This document shows positions 45,388 to 53,199 of a stretch of DNA of 64,000 bases, one piece after another (position 1 is the stretch's first letter; each line of letters starts with the position of its first letter). The translations under genes were made by a program, and so were the position numbers. The stretch comes from Paenibacillus uliginis N3/975. GTDB lineage: Bacteria; Bacillota; Bacilli; Paenibacillales; Paenibacillaceae. The notes under the pieces are model-generated. The model was given only the letters and a program-made list of their open reading frames with translations, had not been told where the DNA came from and ran no database searches. The stretch lies in NCBI RefSeq assembly GCF_900177425.1, contig NZ_LT840184.1, forward strand, positions 4,753,705-4,817,704. The letters are read 5' to 3'.

Positions 45388-46116
45388 CTATACATAGATC
45401 GTCGGGTCGATTCCCCATTTATCCATAAATTTTTGGCGATTACGCTCAATAAGGCTTTCCACCTTGCTCACATCCTTTTTGCCGAAGCTGGCACTTCCAT
45501 GATGAAATATAAATACGTCACCCGCGATTCTGAACGTATATCCTGCTTGCCTCGCCCGATAACAGTAATCATCGTCTTCAAAATGACCGGGGGAAAACTG
45601 TTCATCCAGCAATCCGATTTGATCCATTAACTCCCGTTTAAACAAAAAGCATAAACCGACTATGCGATCCACCTTAAGCCACTTTCGGGAATCCGGTGCA
45701 TTCAGCTGTTGTGCCATCTCCTCTACATTGGTATACGGCATATCGATCTGTTGCTTGCCGCTTGCATAATTCGTCAGCGGCCCGACAATGCCGATGTCTG
45801 CACTACTGTGTAGACAATCCAGCATATTTTCCAGCCAATTCCGTGAAACGATAACGTCATTATTTAGAAGAAGGAGTGTATCACCGGTAGCGATTTTCAA
45901 TCCTTTATTGCACGCTGCAGGAAAGCCAACATTATTTGCGAGTGAAATGAACGCAATTCCCTCCTGCCGGCATACATCGACAGTTCCATCGGTTGAACCA
46001 TTATCGACAACTATGATTTCATACGGTTTTTCTGTATATCGTTTAATGGAATAAACACAATCCTTAAGATATTCCCTTCCATTATAAGTTGGGATAATAA
46101 TACTTGTTTTTCTCAT
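45388..46116 (-). CDS. GT2 family glycosyltransferase
   Basis: A compact GT2 of about 242 residues. SIIIPTYNGREYLKDCVYSI at the N-terminus, IIVVDNGSTDGTVDVC near 34, LLLLNNDVIVSRNWL near 80 with the DxD-like metal site, and FEDDDYCYRARQAGY near 180 are visible. It is closely related to the GT2 domain of the gene at 40994 but has neither tag nor extra domain. I prefer the ATG at 46116, with AAGGTGG upstream. The in-frame ATG at 46131 overlaps the preceding stop. Donor unknown. Confidence 0.86.
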   Translation of the reverse strand: MRKTSIIIPTYNGREYLKDCVYSIKRYTEKPYEIIVVDNGSTDGTVDVCRQEGIAFISLANNVGFPAACNKGLKIATGDTLLLLNNDVIVSRNWLENMLDCLHSSADIGIVGPLTNYASGKQQIDMPYTNVEEMAQQLNAPDSRKWLKVDRIVGLCFLFKRELMDQIGLLDEQFSPGHFEDDDYCYRARQAGYTFRIAGDVFIFHHGSASFGKKDVSKVESLIERNRQKFMDKWGIDPTIYV

Positions 46117-46127
46117 GCCATCCACCT

Positions 46128-47270
46128 TCATACCTTGGTTATTTGGCGGTGTCTGATCTGGTCCGGGAACGATAACCTTGGGCCTTTCAAATCGATTACC
46201 GTTTTTAAAGCTTCGATATGGTCTCCAATGATCATGTCAGAAACGGAATTATAGGGACCAACATTTCGCGTTCTAAGCCGATTTCTTGTAATCACATCCA
46301 CACTGGCGGGTGCGTTTATGGACAATCCCTTTTCCATAGCAATAACCTGTGCTTTCGGAGGGACCGCCAAGTTACCATACCCGATTATACGTGCTGCTTC
46401 CTTCCTCATTGCATGTGGGACCGCAGTAAGCGAATTCGCTTCGAGATCCTCCCTGGACATCGACCGGTTTATAAATTCCTTGACTGTGGTCACGTAATCT
46501 CGACCGGAGAATAATCCAATGTAAGGAGAGATATTGTTCAATGCAATATCCATTCCTCTTTCTACGGCATCAATGAAAGGTACGAGATGCTCCGCCAGCA
46601 CCGGAAAATCACCGTCCAGAAATAGTAAAATATCAGAATCGGCCAACTTTGCCCCTATCGCTCTGCCAACATCGTGACCTAAAGCTTGTTGGTAATGAAC
46701 GATTATTGCATTCGATTGATTTCGGATCATTTCAAAGCTCTCATCCGTCGATCCGTTCACAACAAAAATAATTTCATGCAGCGTCATTCGATGCAGCTGT
46801 TCAATCACTTGAAGAATCGTATCTTTTTCATTCATGACCATGACGATCGCAGCTACCGTTTTATCTGTTGGAAGTAATACACGATTACCAAAATACACTT
46901 TTGAATGTTTACAATATCCTTCCGCAAATTTGGCAGCGGTTGCGTAGTAAACTGGCCACGGCAGTGGTTTTACAGAATGATACCAGTGATTCCAGCTTTT
47001 ATTTACTTGTTGATAAGGACTCATCTCCTTCTCAACCGAGCGTGAGCTCTCTTCTGCGGTTGCCGCCTGGTAACCCGCTGTATAAGCTCTTTCCTTCCAA
47101 TAGTTCGAGACCCTTTCTGTATTTAATTGCTTTCTTGAGGTTTGACTAAATTCGGTTTCATGATCGTAATTCCGCTTTTTCTTTCTGATTGATTTTCTAG
47201 GTGGTTTGAATTTTCTTCTAAAGGAGTTTGAGAAGCCCTTCGCTATTCGTCTCCGTTTTCTGTTTGCCAT
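46128..47270 (-). CDS. GT2 family glycosyltransferase with basic leader and short tag
   Basis: Residues 1-34 hold about eighteen Arg/Lys. A short tag is at 62-70 (Ala62, Gly66, Ala70). The GT2 domain begins near 130 (VAAIVMVMNEKDTILQVIEQL), with IIFVVNGSTDESFEMI near 155 and ILLFLDGDFPVLAEHL near 200. The C-terminus, with IIGDHIEALKTVIDLKGP, is shared with the gene at 47275, so the two are paralogues. GGTGATC precedes the ATG. Function in the glycan is not specified by sequence. Confidence 0.82.
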   Translation of the reverse strand: MANRKRRRIAKGFSNSFRRKFKPPRKSIRKKKRNYDHETEFSQTSRKQLNTERVSNYWKERAYTAGYQAATAEESSRSVEKEMSPYQQVNKSWNHWYHSVKPLPWPVYYATAAKFAEGYCKHSKVYFGNRVLLPTDKTVAAIVMVMNEKDTILQVIEQLHRMTLHEIIFVVNGSTDESFEMIRNQSNAIIVHYQQALGHDVGRAIGAKLADSDILLFLDGDFPVLAEHLVPFIDAVERGMDIALNNISPYIGLFSGRDYVTTVKEFINRSMSREDLEANSLTAVPHAMRKEAARIIGYGNLAVPPKAQVIAMEKGLSINAPASVDVITRNRLRTRNVGPYNSVSDMIIGDHIEALKTVIDLKGPRLSFPDQIRHRQITKV

Positions 47271-47274
47271 AAGA

Positions 47275-48081
47275 TCACCACACGCTCTCTCTGTTACGTG
47301 TCAGATCTGACCGATTGCCCCGCACACCAGACTTTGAGATAAACCAATCTATCGCCTCCAAATGATCGCCAACGATAAGTCCCTCAAGCGGATCATTTCC
47401 TTTGGTTCTTCCTCTTCTAGGATTGGTTTTCCCTACATCGATCTCATGGACACCTCTTACGTTCAAGCCTTTATATATAGCTATGGCTTGAGCCTTCGGA
47501 GGAACAGCTAAATTATCGGTACCAATCAGATCCCTCGCACGACGGCTCATTGCATGCGGGATCGTGGTTAAGGAGGCGCCTTTCAACCCAGGATTCGAGA
47601 CCAATATATTTAACGCATGTTTGGCAAGTACAACACTGTGGACGTGCGTCTTGCCGGTCGGTCCCAAATACTTATTTAAGGCCACATCCACGCCATTTTC
47701 CACCGCTTTTGTCAAGGGTATGAAATCCCTTGTCTTAATAACGATGTCAGCATCGGTAAACAGCAAAATGTCACCCTTGGCCTCTCCGGCACCGATACTT
47801 CGCCCTACGTCCTGCCCAAGTGCATGCGGTAAACGGATGACTTTCGCACCGATCCTCTGTGCAATTTCAGCCGTACCATCTGTGGAACCGTTCGCAACAA
47901 CGATGACCTCTGTCTCGGGATGCACCTGATAAGCTTGATGGATCACCGCTGCAATGGTCTTCCTTTCGTTCATGGCAGGAATGATGACTGACACCTTAGG
48001 GCTCTCTGCGTTTCTGATCATGAACGGATATTTCCTTGTCTTTGATCTCTTTGCGGGGCGCGCAGGAATTCGTTTCGACAT
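47275..48081 (-). CDS. GT2 family glycosyltransferase, first gene of the large operon
   Basis: Residues 1-18 are basic (KRIPARPAKRSKTRK). The catalytic domain has VSVIIPAMNERKTIAAVI near 30, VIVVANGSTDGTAEIA near 58, LPHALGQDVGRSIG near 82 and ILLFTDADIVI near 105. The C-terminal GLIVGDHLEAIDWFI segment is shared with the next gene. The ATG at 48081 has AGGTGAG 6 bases upstream, and a GTG at 48090 is an alternative. A sigma-K-like promoter candidate lies 36-70 bases upstream. The gene heads twelve same-strand genes that run to 36132. Confidence 0.83.
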   Translation of the reverse strand: MSKRIPARPAKRSKTRKYPFMIRNAESPKVSVIIPAMNERKTIAAVIHQAYQVHPETEVIVVANGSTDGTAEIAQRIGAKVIRLPHALGQDVGRSIGAGEAKGDILLFTDADIVIKTRDFIPLTKAVENGVDVALNKYLGPTGKTHVHSVVLAKHALNILVSNPGLKGASLTTIPHAMSRRARDLIGTDNLAVPPKAQAIAIYKGLNVRGVHEIDVGKTNPRRGRTKGNDPLEGLIVGDHLEAIDWFISKSGVRGNRSDLTRNRESVW

Positions 48082-48124
48082 GTTTCTCACCTGCCAAGTT
48101 TGTTTTAAAGTAAACTTCTCCCCT

Positions 48125-48151
48125 CATTTTATGTATAGGTTATTTTACTGT
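48125..48151 (-). promoter_or_regulatory. Candidate sigma-K promoter of the large glycan operon
   Basis: On the minus strand AC (48151-48150), 16 bases, then CATAAAATG (48133-48125), close to the sigma-K pattern of AC followed by CATA-N3-TA. The expected start site is about 36 bases before the first gene. The pattern is short, so confidence is limited. Confidence 0.35.
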
Positions 48152-48197
48152 AACGGCATTCGTACCTTAAGGCGAAATAAAACGAAATTGGTGATTT

Positions 48198-48223
48198 ACC
48201 CGTAGACCAATAAACATACCATT
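48198..48223 (+). promoter_or_regulatory. Candidate sigma-K promoter of the CHRD gene
   Basis: AC (48198-48199), 15 bases, then CATACCATT (48215-48223). It lies about 50 bases before the CHRD frame and back to back with the candidate promoter of the glycosyltransferase operon. Confidence 0.28.
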
Positions 48224-48273
48224 CTATTTTTCTCGAATAAAATACAGCATCACTAGAAGGGGAGTGAAGACTT

Positions 48274-48675
48274 ATCAGAACATTCAGAGCAACATTATTA
48301 GGCCGTAACGAGGTACCAGCTGTAAGAACGATAGCCTTTGGAAATGCGGTTTTTCAGGTTAACAGAACGGGTACCCAACTGCGATTCAGACTTGTGGTCA
48401 ATAATATTAACCGTGTAACCCAGGCTCATATTCATCTTGGAAGAGTCGGACAAAATGGTCCGATTGTCGCCTTCTTGTTCGGTCCATCCAAATTCGGCAT
48501 ATCCGTAAGACGTGGAGTTATTCGGGGCGTCCTGACAAACCAAGATTTGATCGGTCCTCTGCAAGGCAGAACGATTCGTGATCTGGTCCGTGAACTCGAA
48601 CGAGGTAATGCTTATGCTAATGTGCATACCATCCAAAATCCGGACGGGGAAATTCGCGGACAGATTCGCCGGTAA
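48274..48675 (+). CDS. CHRD-domain protein with no standard start codon at its N-terminus
   Basis: From 48277 the frame reads RTFRATLLGRNEVPAVRT, which is the normal beginning of a CHRD domain. It continues with QAHIHLGRVGQNGPIVAFLFG near residue 50 and ends NPDGEIRGQIRR. AAGGGGAG at 48257-48263 is a good ribosome site, but the codon at the right distance (48274) is ATC, not ATG. The frame is closed by a stop at 48265. The first GTG in frame (48394) would remove a third of the domain. ATC is a rare accepted start; a mutation or sequencing error is the alternative. No signal peptide. Function of CHRD proteins is poorly known. Confidence 0.7.
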   Translation: MRTFRATLLGRNEVPAVRTIAFGNAVFQVNRTGTQLRFRLVVNNINRVTQAHIHLGRVGQNGPIVAFLFGPSKFGISVRRGVIRGVLTNQDLIGPLQGRTIRDLVRELERGNAYANVHTIQNPDGEIRGQIRR

Positions 48676-48697
48676 TAGATTTCCTGCTGAGTCAATT

Positions 48698-48737
48698 AAA
48701 CCTCCAAAACCACAGTTACAAAGGTGATGGAGGTTTT
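48698..48737 (+). terminator. Terminator of the CHRD gene
   Basis: AAACCTCCA / TGGAGGTTTT stem with a long loop, then a T-run. Confidence 0.7.
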
Positions 48738-48822
48738 ACTTTGGCAGTAAGATCATATGATCCAACCTATCTTTTCTACCATAAATTTCAAATTGTGCGT
48801 TTCGTCTCATCCATCTGCCTGT

Positions 48823-48850
48823 ACAAAACTCTTTCCCTCTGCATTAACTG
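48823..48850 (+). promoter_or_regulatory. Conserved sigma-K-like promoter block of beta-helix gene 1
   Basis: AC at 48823-48824, 17 bases, CATTAACTG at 48842-48850. The same arrangement is found before beta-helix genes 3 and 4. Confidence 0.42.
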
Positions 48851-48899
48851 TTAATAGATTAAGAAAATCTTAATCAATTCTATTTTAGGAGGTAGATTA

Positions 48900-49811
48900 A
48901 TGGCCACAATTTCAGTCTTCCCTTCACCAACGGGCACACCGATTGCAAGTGGGGTTGCTCAAGCCGTAGCCGGCGATGTCGTAGTCGTGTATGACGGAAC
49001 GTATACGGAAACATCGGTCACGATATCCGTTTCCAATGTTAAAGTGGTAGCTAAAAATGAAGGTAAAGCGGTACGCGAAGGATTAAATGGTATCGCTAGT
49101 GCTTTTATCGTCACCGCTGCTTCAGGCGTCGAAGTTAACGGATTCGTTATTCAAAACTACACAGCAAACGCTATTGATGTCACTACCGGTTCGAATCACC
49201 GCATTGTTGGAAACACCATCAACAATACGCTAGGGATTGGCATTAACCTTGCTACTGGTACCGGACACTTGGCTTGGAGAAACAAGGTAGACAATGCTGG
49301 CGGCTCTGCAGGTATAAATGTAGCTAGCGCTAGCAGCTGGATCGCACAAAATGTAGCCTACGAAACAACAGGACCGGGTATTTTGTTGGCTGGTGCCAAC
49401 AACGGAGCTGTCGGTAATGTCGTTTCTGAAAATGACAGCTACGGTATTTCAAGTACCGCAGCAAACAATTTCATTTATGGCAACACCGTTGAGCTCAACA
49501 CAACGGGTGGAGTGAATGTTACTGGAGCCGACACGGTTCTGCTCCGCAACTTGGTAGAAAAAAACACAGGAAATGGTATCACTGTTGCTGGTGCGAACGG
49601 ATATTTGGGAGGAAACGACTCGGATGAGAACACTCAAACCGGTATATCTATAAGCTCAAACTTTAACAGTCTGGAATTCAACGAGATGGAATTCAACAAC
49701 AACTATGGACTGGTCATTTCAGGCAATGAAAACACAGCATTCGGAAACCGGTTCACAGGCAATCAGCCTACTCAAATCTCCATCACAGGTCAGGATAACA
49801 ATTTGTTCTAA
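48900..49811 (+). CDS. Right-handed beta-helix repeat protein, tandem copy 1
   Basis: A 303-residue protein made of pectate-lyase/NosD-like parallel beta-helix rungs of about 22-24 residues (for example GFVIQNYTANAIDV, HRIVGNTINNTLGIGI, NNFIYGNTVELNTTGGV, NSLEFNEMEFNNNYGL). The N-terminus ISVFPSPTGTPIASGVAQAVAGDVV and the C-terminus ISITGQDNNLF are conserved in all four copies. No signal peptide and no catalytic Asp/Lys triad of lyases is obvious. Rich in Asn, Ser, Thr and Gly. AGGAGG lies 7-8 bases before the ATG. A surface or coat structural protein is the best guess from the neighbours. Confidence 0.85.
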   Translation: MATISVFPSPTGTPIASGVAQAVAGDVVVVYDGTYTETSVTISVSNVKVVAKNEGKAVREGLNGIASAFIVTAASGVEVNGFVIQNYTANAIDVTTGSNHRIVGNTINNTLGIGINLATGTGHLAWRNKVDNAGGSAGINVASASSWIAQNVAYETTGPGILLAGANNGAVGNVVSENDSYGISSTAANNFIYGNTVELNTTGGVNVTGADTVLLRNLVEKNTGNGITVAGANGYLGGNDSDENTQTGISISSNFNSLEFNEMEFNNNYGLVISGNENTAFGNRFTGNQPTQISITGQDNNLF

Positions 49812-49832
49812 AGCTTTTAGACTTAATCCATT

Positions 49833-49875
49833 TGCTTGCTCACCATCCATGTGTTGGGAGCAGGCATTTTTTTTT
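49833..49875 (+). terminator. Terminator after beta-helix gene 1
   Basis: TGCTTGCTC / GAGCAGGCA, nine pairs, then nine T. The same hairpin follows all four copies. Confidence 0.88.
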
Positions 49876-49920
49876 GCAGCGGGAAAATCTTAATCCATTC
49901 TGTTTAAGGAGGTAGAAGTT

Positions 49921-50829
49921 ATGGCCACGATTTCAGTCTTCCCTTCACCAACAGGCACACCAATTGCGAGTGCGGTAGCTCAAGCCGCAGCCGGCGATGT
50001 TGTATTAGTGCACGATGGAACGTACCCTGAGCCAGCGGTTACGATATCGATTTCCAATGTTAAAGTAATAGCTATAAATGAAGGTAAAGCAGTTCGTGAA
50101 GGATTCAATGGTGTGGCTAATGCTTTCATCGTCACAGCCGCAACAGGCGCCGAAATTAATGGATTCGTCATTCAAAACTACACCGCGGACGGCATTGAAG
50201 TTACTATCGGTTCGAATCACCGCATCATTGGTAACACCATCAACAACACGCTTGGTATTGGCATCAACCTTAATATTGGTACCGGACACGTGGTCTGGCG
50301 AAACAATGTACAAAATATTGGAGGGTTTGCAGGTATTTATGTAGGTAGCGCTAGCAGCTGGATCGCTCAAAATGTTGCCTACAATAACACAGGGCCAGGC
50401 ATTTTATTGAACGGTGCAAACAACGCGGCTGTCGGTAATGTTGCTTCCGAAAATGACAGTTACGGCATATTAAGTAGCGCAGTAAACAGCTTCATTTATG
50501 GCAACAAAATTATGCTCAATACAACTAGTGGAGTAGTTGCCGCAACGAGTAATGTTCTGCTCCGCAACTTGGTAGAAAAAAACACAGGAAATGGTATAAG
50601 CATCACCGATGCGAACGGATTTTTGGGAGGAAACGATGCCGATGAGAACACTCAAACCGGTATTTCCGTAACCTCAAACTTTAACAGTCTGGAATTCAAC
50701 GAGATGGAATTCAACCAAAACTATGGATTGAGCATTTCAGGCAATGAAAATACCGCATTTGGAAACCGGTTCACAGGCAACCAGCCTACTCAAATCTCCA
50801 TCACAGGTCTGGATAACAATTTGTTCTAA
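49921..50829 (+). CDS. Right-handed beta-helix repeat protein, tandem copy 2
   Basis: A 302-residue paralogue of copy 1. The N-terminal cap (ISVFPSPTGTPIASAVAQ) and the last 70 residues are nearly identical, while rungs in the middle (residues 90-220) differ more. It starts 109 bases after copy 1, and AAGGAGGTAG precedes the ATG. Unlike the other copies it lacks the 100-base upstream block with the sigma-K-like pattern. Only the last 40 bases before the start are conserved. Its transcription may depend on read-through from copy 1. Confidence 0.84.
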   Translation: MATISVFPSPTGTPIASAVAQAAAGDVVLVHDGTYPEPAVTISISNVKVIAINEGKAVREGFNGVANAFIVTAATGAEINGFVIQNYTADGIEVTIGSNHRIIGNTINNTLGIGINLNIGTGHVVWRNNVQNIGGFAGIYVGSASSWIAQNVAYNNTGPGILLNGANNAAVGNVASENDSYGILSSAVNSFIYGNKIMLNTTSGVVAATSNVLLRNLVEKNTGNGISITDANGFLGGNDADENTQTGISVTSNFNSLEFNEMEFNQNYGLSISGNENTAFGNRFTGNQPTQISITGLDNNLF

Positions 50830-50855
50830 AGCTTCTTGTCTTAAGCCACTCCCTC

Positions 50856-50897
50856 TGCTTGCTCTCTTCCATCGTGTCGGGAGCAGGCACTTTTTTT
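50856..50897 (+). terminator. Terminator after beta-helix gene 2
   Basis: TGCTTGCTC / GAGCAGGCA stem, then CTTTTTTT. Confidence 0.86.
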
Positions 50898-50936
50898 GCA
50901 GCAGGTGTTTAGCATGCATCAAGGGTTCAGAAGGAC

Positions 50937-50969
50937 CATTCTTCTCCAACCTCTTCGTTATCTGGAAGA
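50937..50969 (+). pseudogene. 33-base relic of the glycosyltransferase gene 53316
   Basis: The 33 bases match 53369-53401 of the glycosyltransferase coding region with one mismatch, without the rest of the gene. It lies between the terminator of copy 2 and the upstream block of copy 3, so it looks like a leftover of an unequal recombination that copied a beta-helix plus transferase unit. Confidence 0.7.
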
Positions 50970-50998
50970 TGTGTGTTTCATCTCATTTATCTGCCTGT

Positions 50999-51026
50999 AC
51001 ATAACTCTTATCCATTGCATTAACTG
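50999..51026 (+). promoter_or_regulatory. Conserved sigma-K-like promoter block of beta-helix gene 3
   Basis: AC at 50999-51000, 17 bases, CATTAACTG at 51018-51026. The flanking TGTGTTTCATCTCAT and TCTGCCTGTAC segments are also shared with copies 1 and 4. Confidence 0.42.
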
Positions 51027-51076
51027 TTAATAGATTATGAATATCTCAATCTATTCTATATAAGGAGGTAGAATTA

Positions 51077-51997
51077 ATGACCATTATTTCAGTCTTTCCT
51101 TCACCAACAGGCACGCCAATTGCGGATGCGGTAGCTCAAGCCGCTGCCGGCGATGTTGTATTAGTGCACGATGGAACGTATTCTGAGCCAGCTGTCACGA
51201 TATCCATTTCGAATGTCAAAGTCGTAGCTAAACATGAAGGTGGGGCGGTACGCGAAGGATCCAATGGGGCAGCTGCTGCTTTCATCATCTCTGCTAACTC
51301 AGGGGTCGAAATTAACGGATTTGTCATTCAAAACTACATCGCTGCCGCTGCTGGTATTATTGTTGTTACGGGTACAAATCACCGCATAATCGGGAACACC
51401 GTCATCAACACGCTTGGTGCTGGCATCAACCTCAATGTTGGTACCGGACATGTGGTCTGGAGGAACAGAGTACAAAATTCCAGTGGCGTTTCAGGTATTT
51501 TTATAGCGAGCTCCAGCAACTGGATCGTGCAAAATGTAGCCTCCAAAAATACAGGCTCAGGAATATCGCTTGGTGGTTCAAACAACGCGATTGTTGGTAA
51601 TGTTATTTCTGAGAATGGCAGTCCCGGCATATCAAGTATCGGAACAAACAACAATTTCATTTATGGTAACACGGCTACGCTTAACTCAATGGGTGGAGTG
51701 AGTGTTACCTCAGCCGGTGCTGTTCTGCTCCGCAACTTAGTAGAAAAAAACACAGGAAATGGCATCAGCGTCGCCGGTGCGAACGGATATTTGGGAGGAA
51801 ACGATTCGGATGATAACACTCAAACTGGTATAGCCATAAGCTCAAACTTTAACAGTCTGGAATTCAACGAGATGGAATTCAACCAAAACTATGGATTGAG
51901 CATTTCAGGCAATGAAAATACCGCATTCGGAAACCGCTTCAAAGGGAACAAGCCTACTCAAATATCGATCACAGGTCAGGATAACAATTTGTTCTAA
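51077..51997 (+). CDS. Right-handed beta-helix repeat protein, tandem copy 3
   Basis: A 306-residue paralogue, slightly longer because of small insertions near residue 95 (AAAAGIIVVTG) and 193 (IGTNNNFIYG). It has the same caps and rung pattern as the other copies. The C-terminal region reads NRFKGNKPTQISITGQDNNLF, with two Lys in place of Thr and Gln. AAGGAGGTAG precedes the ATG. The promoter block and downstream hairpin are like those of copies 1 and 4. Confidence 0.85.
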   Translation: MTIISVFPSPTGTPIADAVAQAAAGDVVLVHDGTYSEPAVTISISNVKVVAKHEGGAVREGSNGAAAAFIISANSGVEINGFVIQNYIAAAAGIIVVTGTNHRIIGNTVINTLGAGINLNVGTGHVVWRNRVQNSSGVSGIFIASSSNWIVQNVASKNTGSGISLGGSNNAIVGNVISENGSPGISSIGTNNNFIYGNTATLNSMGGVSVTSAGAVLLRNLVEKNTGNGISVAGANGYLGGNDSDDNTQTGIAISSNFNSLEFNEMEFNQNYGLSISGNENTAFGNRFKGNKPTQISITGQDNNLF

Positions 51998-52025
51998 CAA
52001 CTTTTTGTTAGAAGCCCGGCATTTT

Positions 52026-52066
52026 GCTTGTTCTCTCCATTCACGTGTCGGGAGCAGGCTTTTTTT
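52026..52066 (+). terminator. Terminator after beta-helix gene 3
   Basis: GCTTGTTC / GAGCAGGC stem with G-T pairs, then seven T. Confidence 0.85.
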
Positions 52067-52177
52067 GCTGCGGATGTTTACCGTCCATGATCGCTTCAGA
52101 CCGATTCACGTTCACGTTAACTTATCTTATCTATCAATAAATACAAAATGTGTGTTTCATCTCATCCATCTGCCTGT

Positions 52178-52205
52178 ACATAACACTTTTCCAATGCATT
52201 AACTA
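52178..52205 (+). promoter_or_regulatory. Conserved sigma-K-like promoter block of beta-helix gene 4
   Basis: AC at 52178-52179, 17 bases, CATTAACTA at 52197-52205. This is the copy closest to the CATA-N3-TA form. Confidence 0.42.
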
Positions 52206-52263
52206 TTAATAGTTAAGAAAATCTTGCTCATCTTACTCCATTCTGTTTAAGGAGGCAGATATA

Positions 52264-53172
52264 ATGATGATTTTAGTCTTCCCTTCACCAACAGGTACAC
52301 CGATTGCAAGTGCGGTATCTCAAGCTGTTGCCGGCGATATTGTATTAGTTCATGATGGAACGTATCCGGAGCCAGCAGTCACGATATCCGTTTCGAATGT
52401 AAAAGTTATAGCCAAAAATGAAGGTAAAGCGGTACGCGAAGGATTTAATGGTGTCACCAGTGCTTTCTTAGTCTCAGCTGCTTCAGGCGTCGAAATTAAC
52501 GGATTTGTCATTCAAAACTACACCGCGAACGGTATTGATGTTGTTCCGGGTTCAAATCACCGTATTATTGGAAATACCATCAACAACACGCTTGGTATTG
52601 GCATTGTTCTTGATATTGGTTCCGGAAACGTAGTTTGGAGAAACAATGTACAAAATGCCGGCGGCGCTTCAGGTATTTATGTAGGGAGCGATAGCAGCTG
52701 GGTCGTACAAAATGTAGTTTATAATAATACAGGACCGGGCATTCATTTGGTTGGTGCAAACAGCGCGGTTATTGGTAATGTTGTTTCAGAAAATAACAGT
52801 TACGGCATATTAAGTACCGGAACAAACCATTTCATTTATGGTAATACTGTTACGCTCAATACGTTTACTGGAGTTATTGTTCCCTCAAACAATACAGTTT
52901 TGCTCCGTAATTTGGTAGAAGAAACCACAGGAAATGGTATACGCATCGCCGGCGTGAACGGATATTTGGGAGGAAACGATGTAGATAATAATACCGAAAC
53001 GGGTATAAATATATCCTCCAACTTTAACAGTCTAGAATTTAACGAGATGGAATTCAACCAAAACTATGGACTAACCATTTCAGGCAATGAAAATACCGCA
53101 TTCGGAAACCGGTTTACAGGGAACCAGCCTACTCAAATGTCCATTACAGGTCTGGATAACAATTTGTTCTAA
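52264..53172 (+). CDS. Right-handed beta-helix repeat protein, tandem copy 4
   Basis: A 302-residue paralogue whose N-terminus is shortened to MMILVFPSPTGTPIA. The middle rungs are the most diverged of the set (HFIYGNTVTLNTFTGVIV, ETTGNGIRIAGVNGYLGG). The C-terminal 60 residues are again nearly identical to the others. AAGGAGGCAG precedes the ATG. It is the last copy and is followed by a glycosyltransferase gene on the same strand. Asn-Gly-Thr-rich rungs would offer many hydroxyl sites for glycan attachment (inference). Confidence 0.85.
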   Translation: MMILVFPSPTGTPIASAVSQAVAGDIVLVHDGTYPEPAVTISVSNVKVIAKNEGKAVREGFNGVTSAFLVSAASGVEINGFVIQNYTANGIDVVPGSNHRIIGNTINNTLGIGIVLDIGSGNVVWRNNVQNAGGASGIYVGSDSSWVVQNVVYNNTGPGIHLVGANSAVIGNVVSENNSYGILSTGTNHFIYGNTVTLNTFTGVIVPSNNTVLLRNLVEETTGNGIRIAGVNGYLGGNDVDNNTETGINISSNFNSLEFNEMEFNQNYGLTISGNENTAFGNRFTGNQPTQMSITGLDNNLF

Positions 53173-53199
53173 AACTCCTTGTCCTTTAGCCAAGCAATC

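Noticed and set aside
48298..48636. A 112-residue open frame on the minus strand
   Set aside because: It lies antisense to the CHRD domain frame, which has strong family similarity, a ribosome site and a terminator. The antisense frame has no such support.
48900..53172. Tandem repeats as a CRISPR array or transposon
   Set aside because: The repeat unit is a whole gene with caps, ribosome site and terminator. There are no short spaced repeats, no transposase and no terminal inverted repeats.
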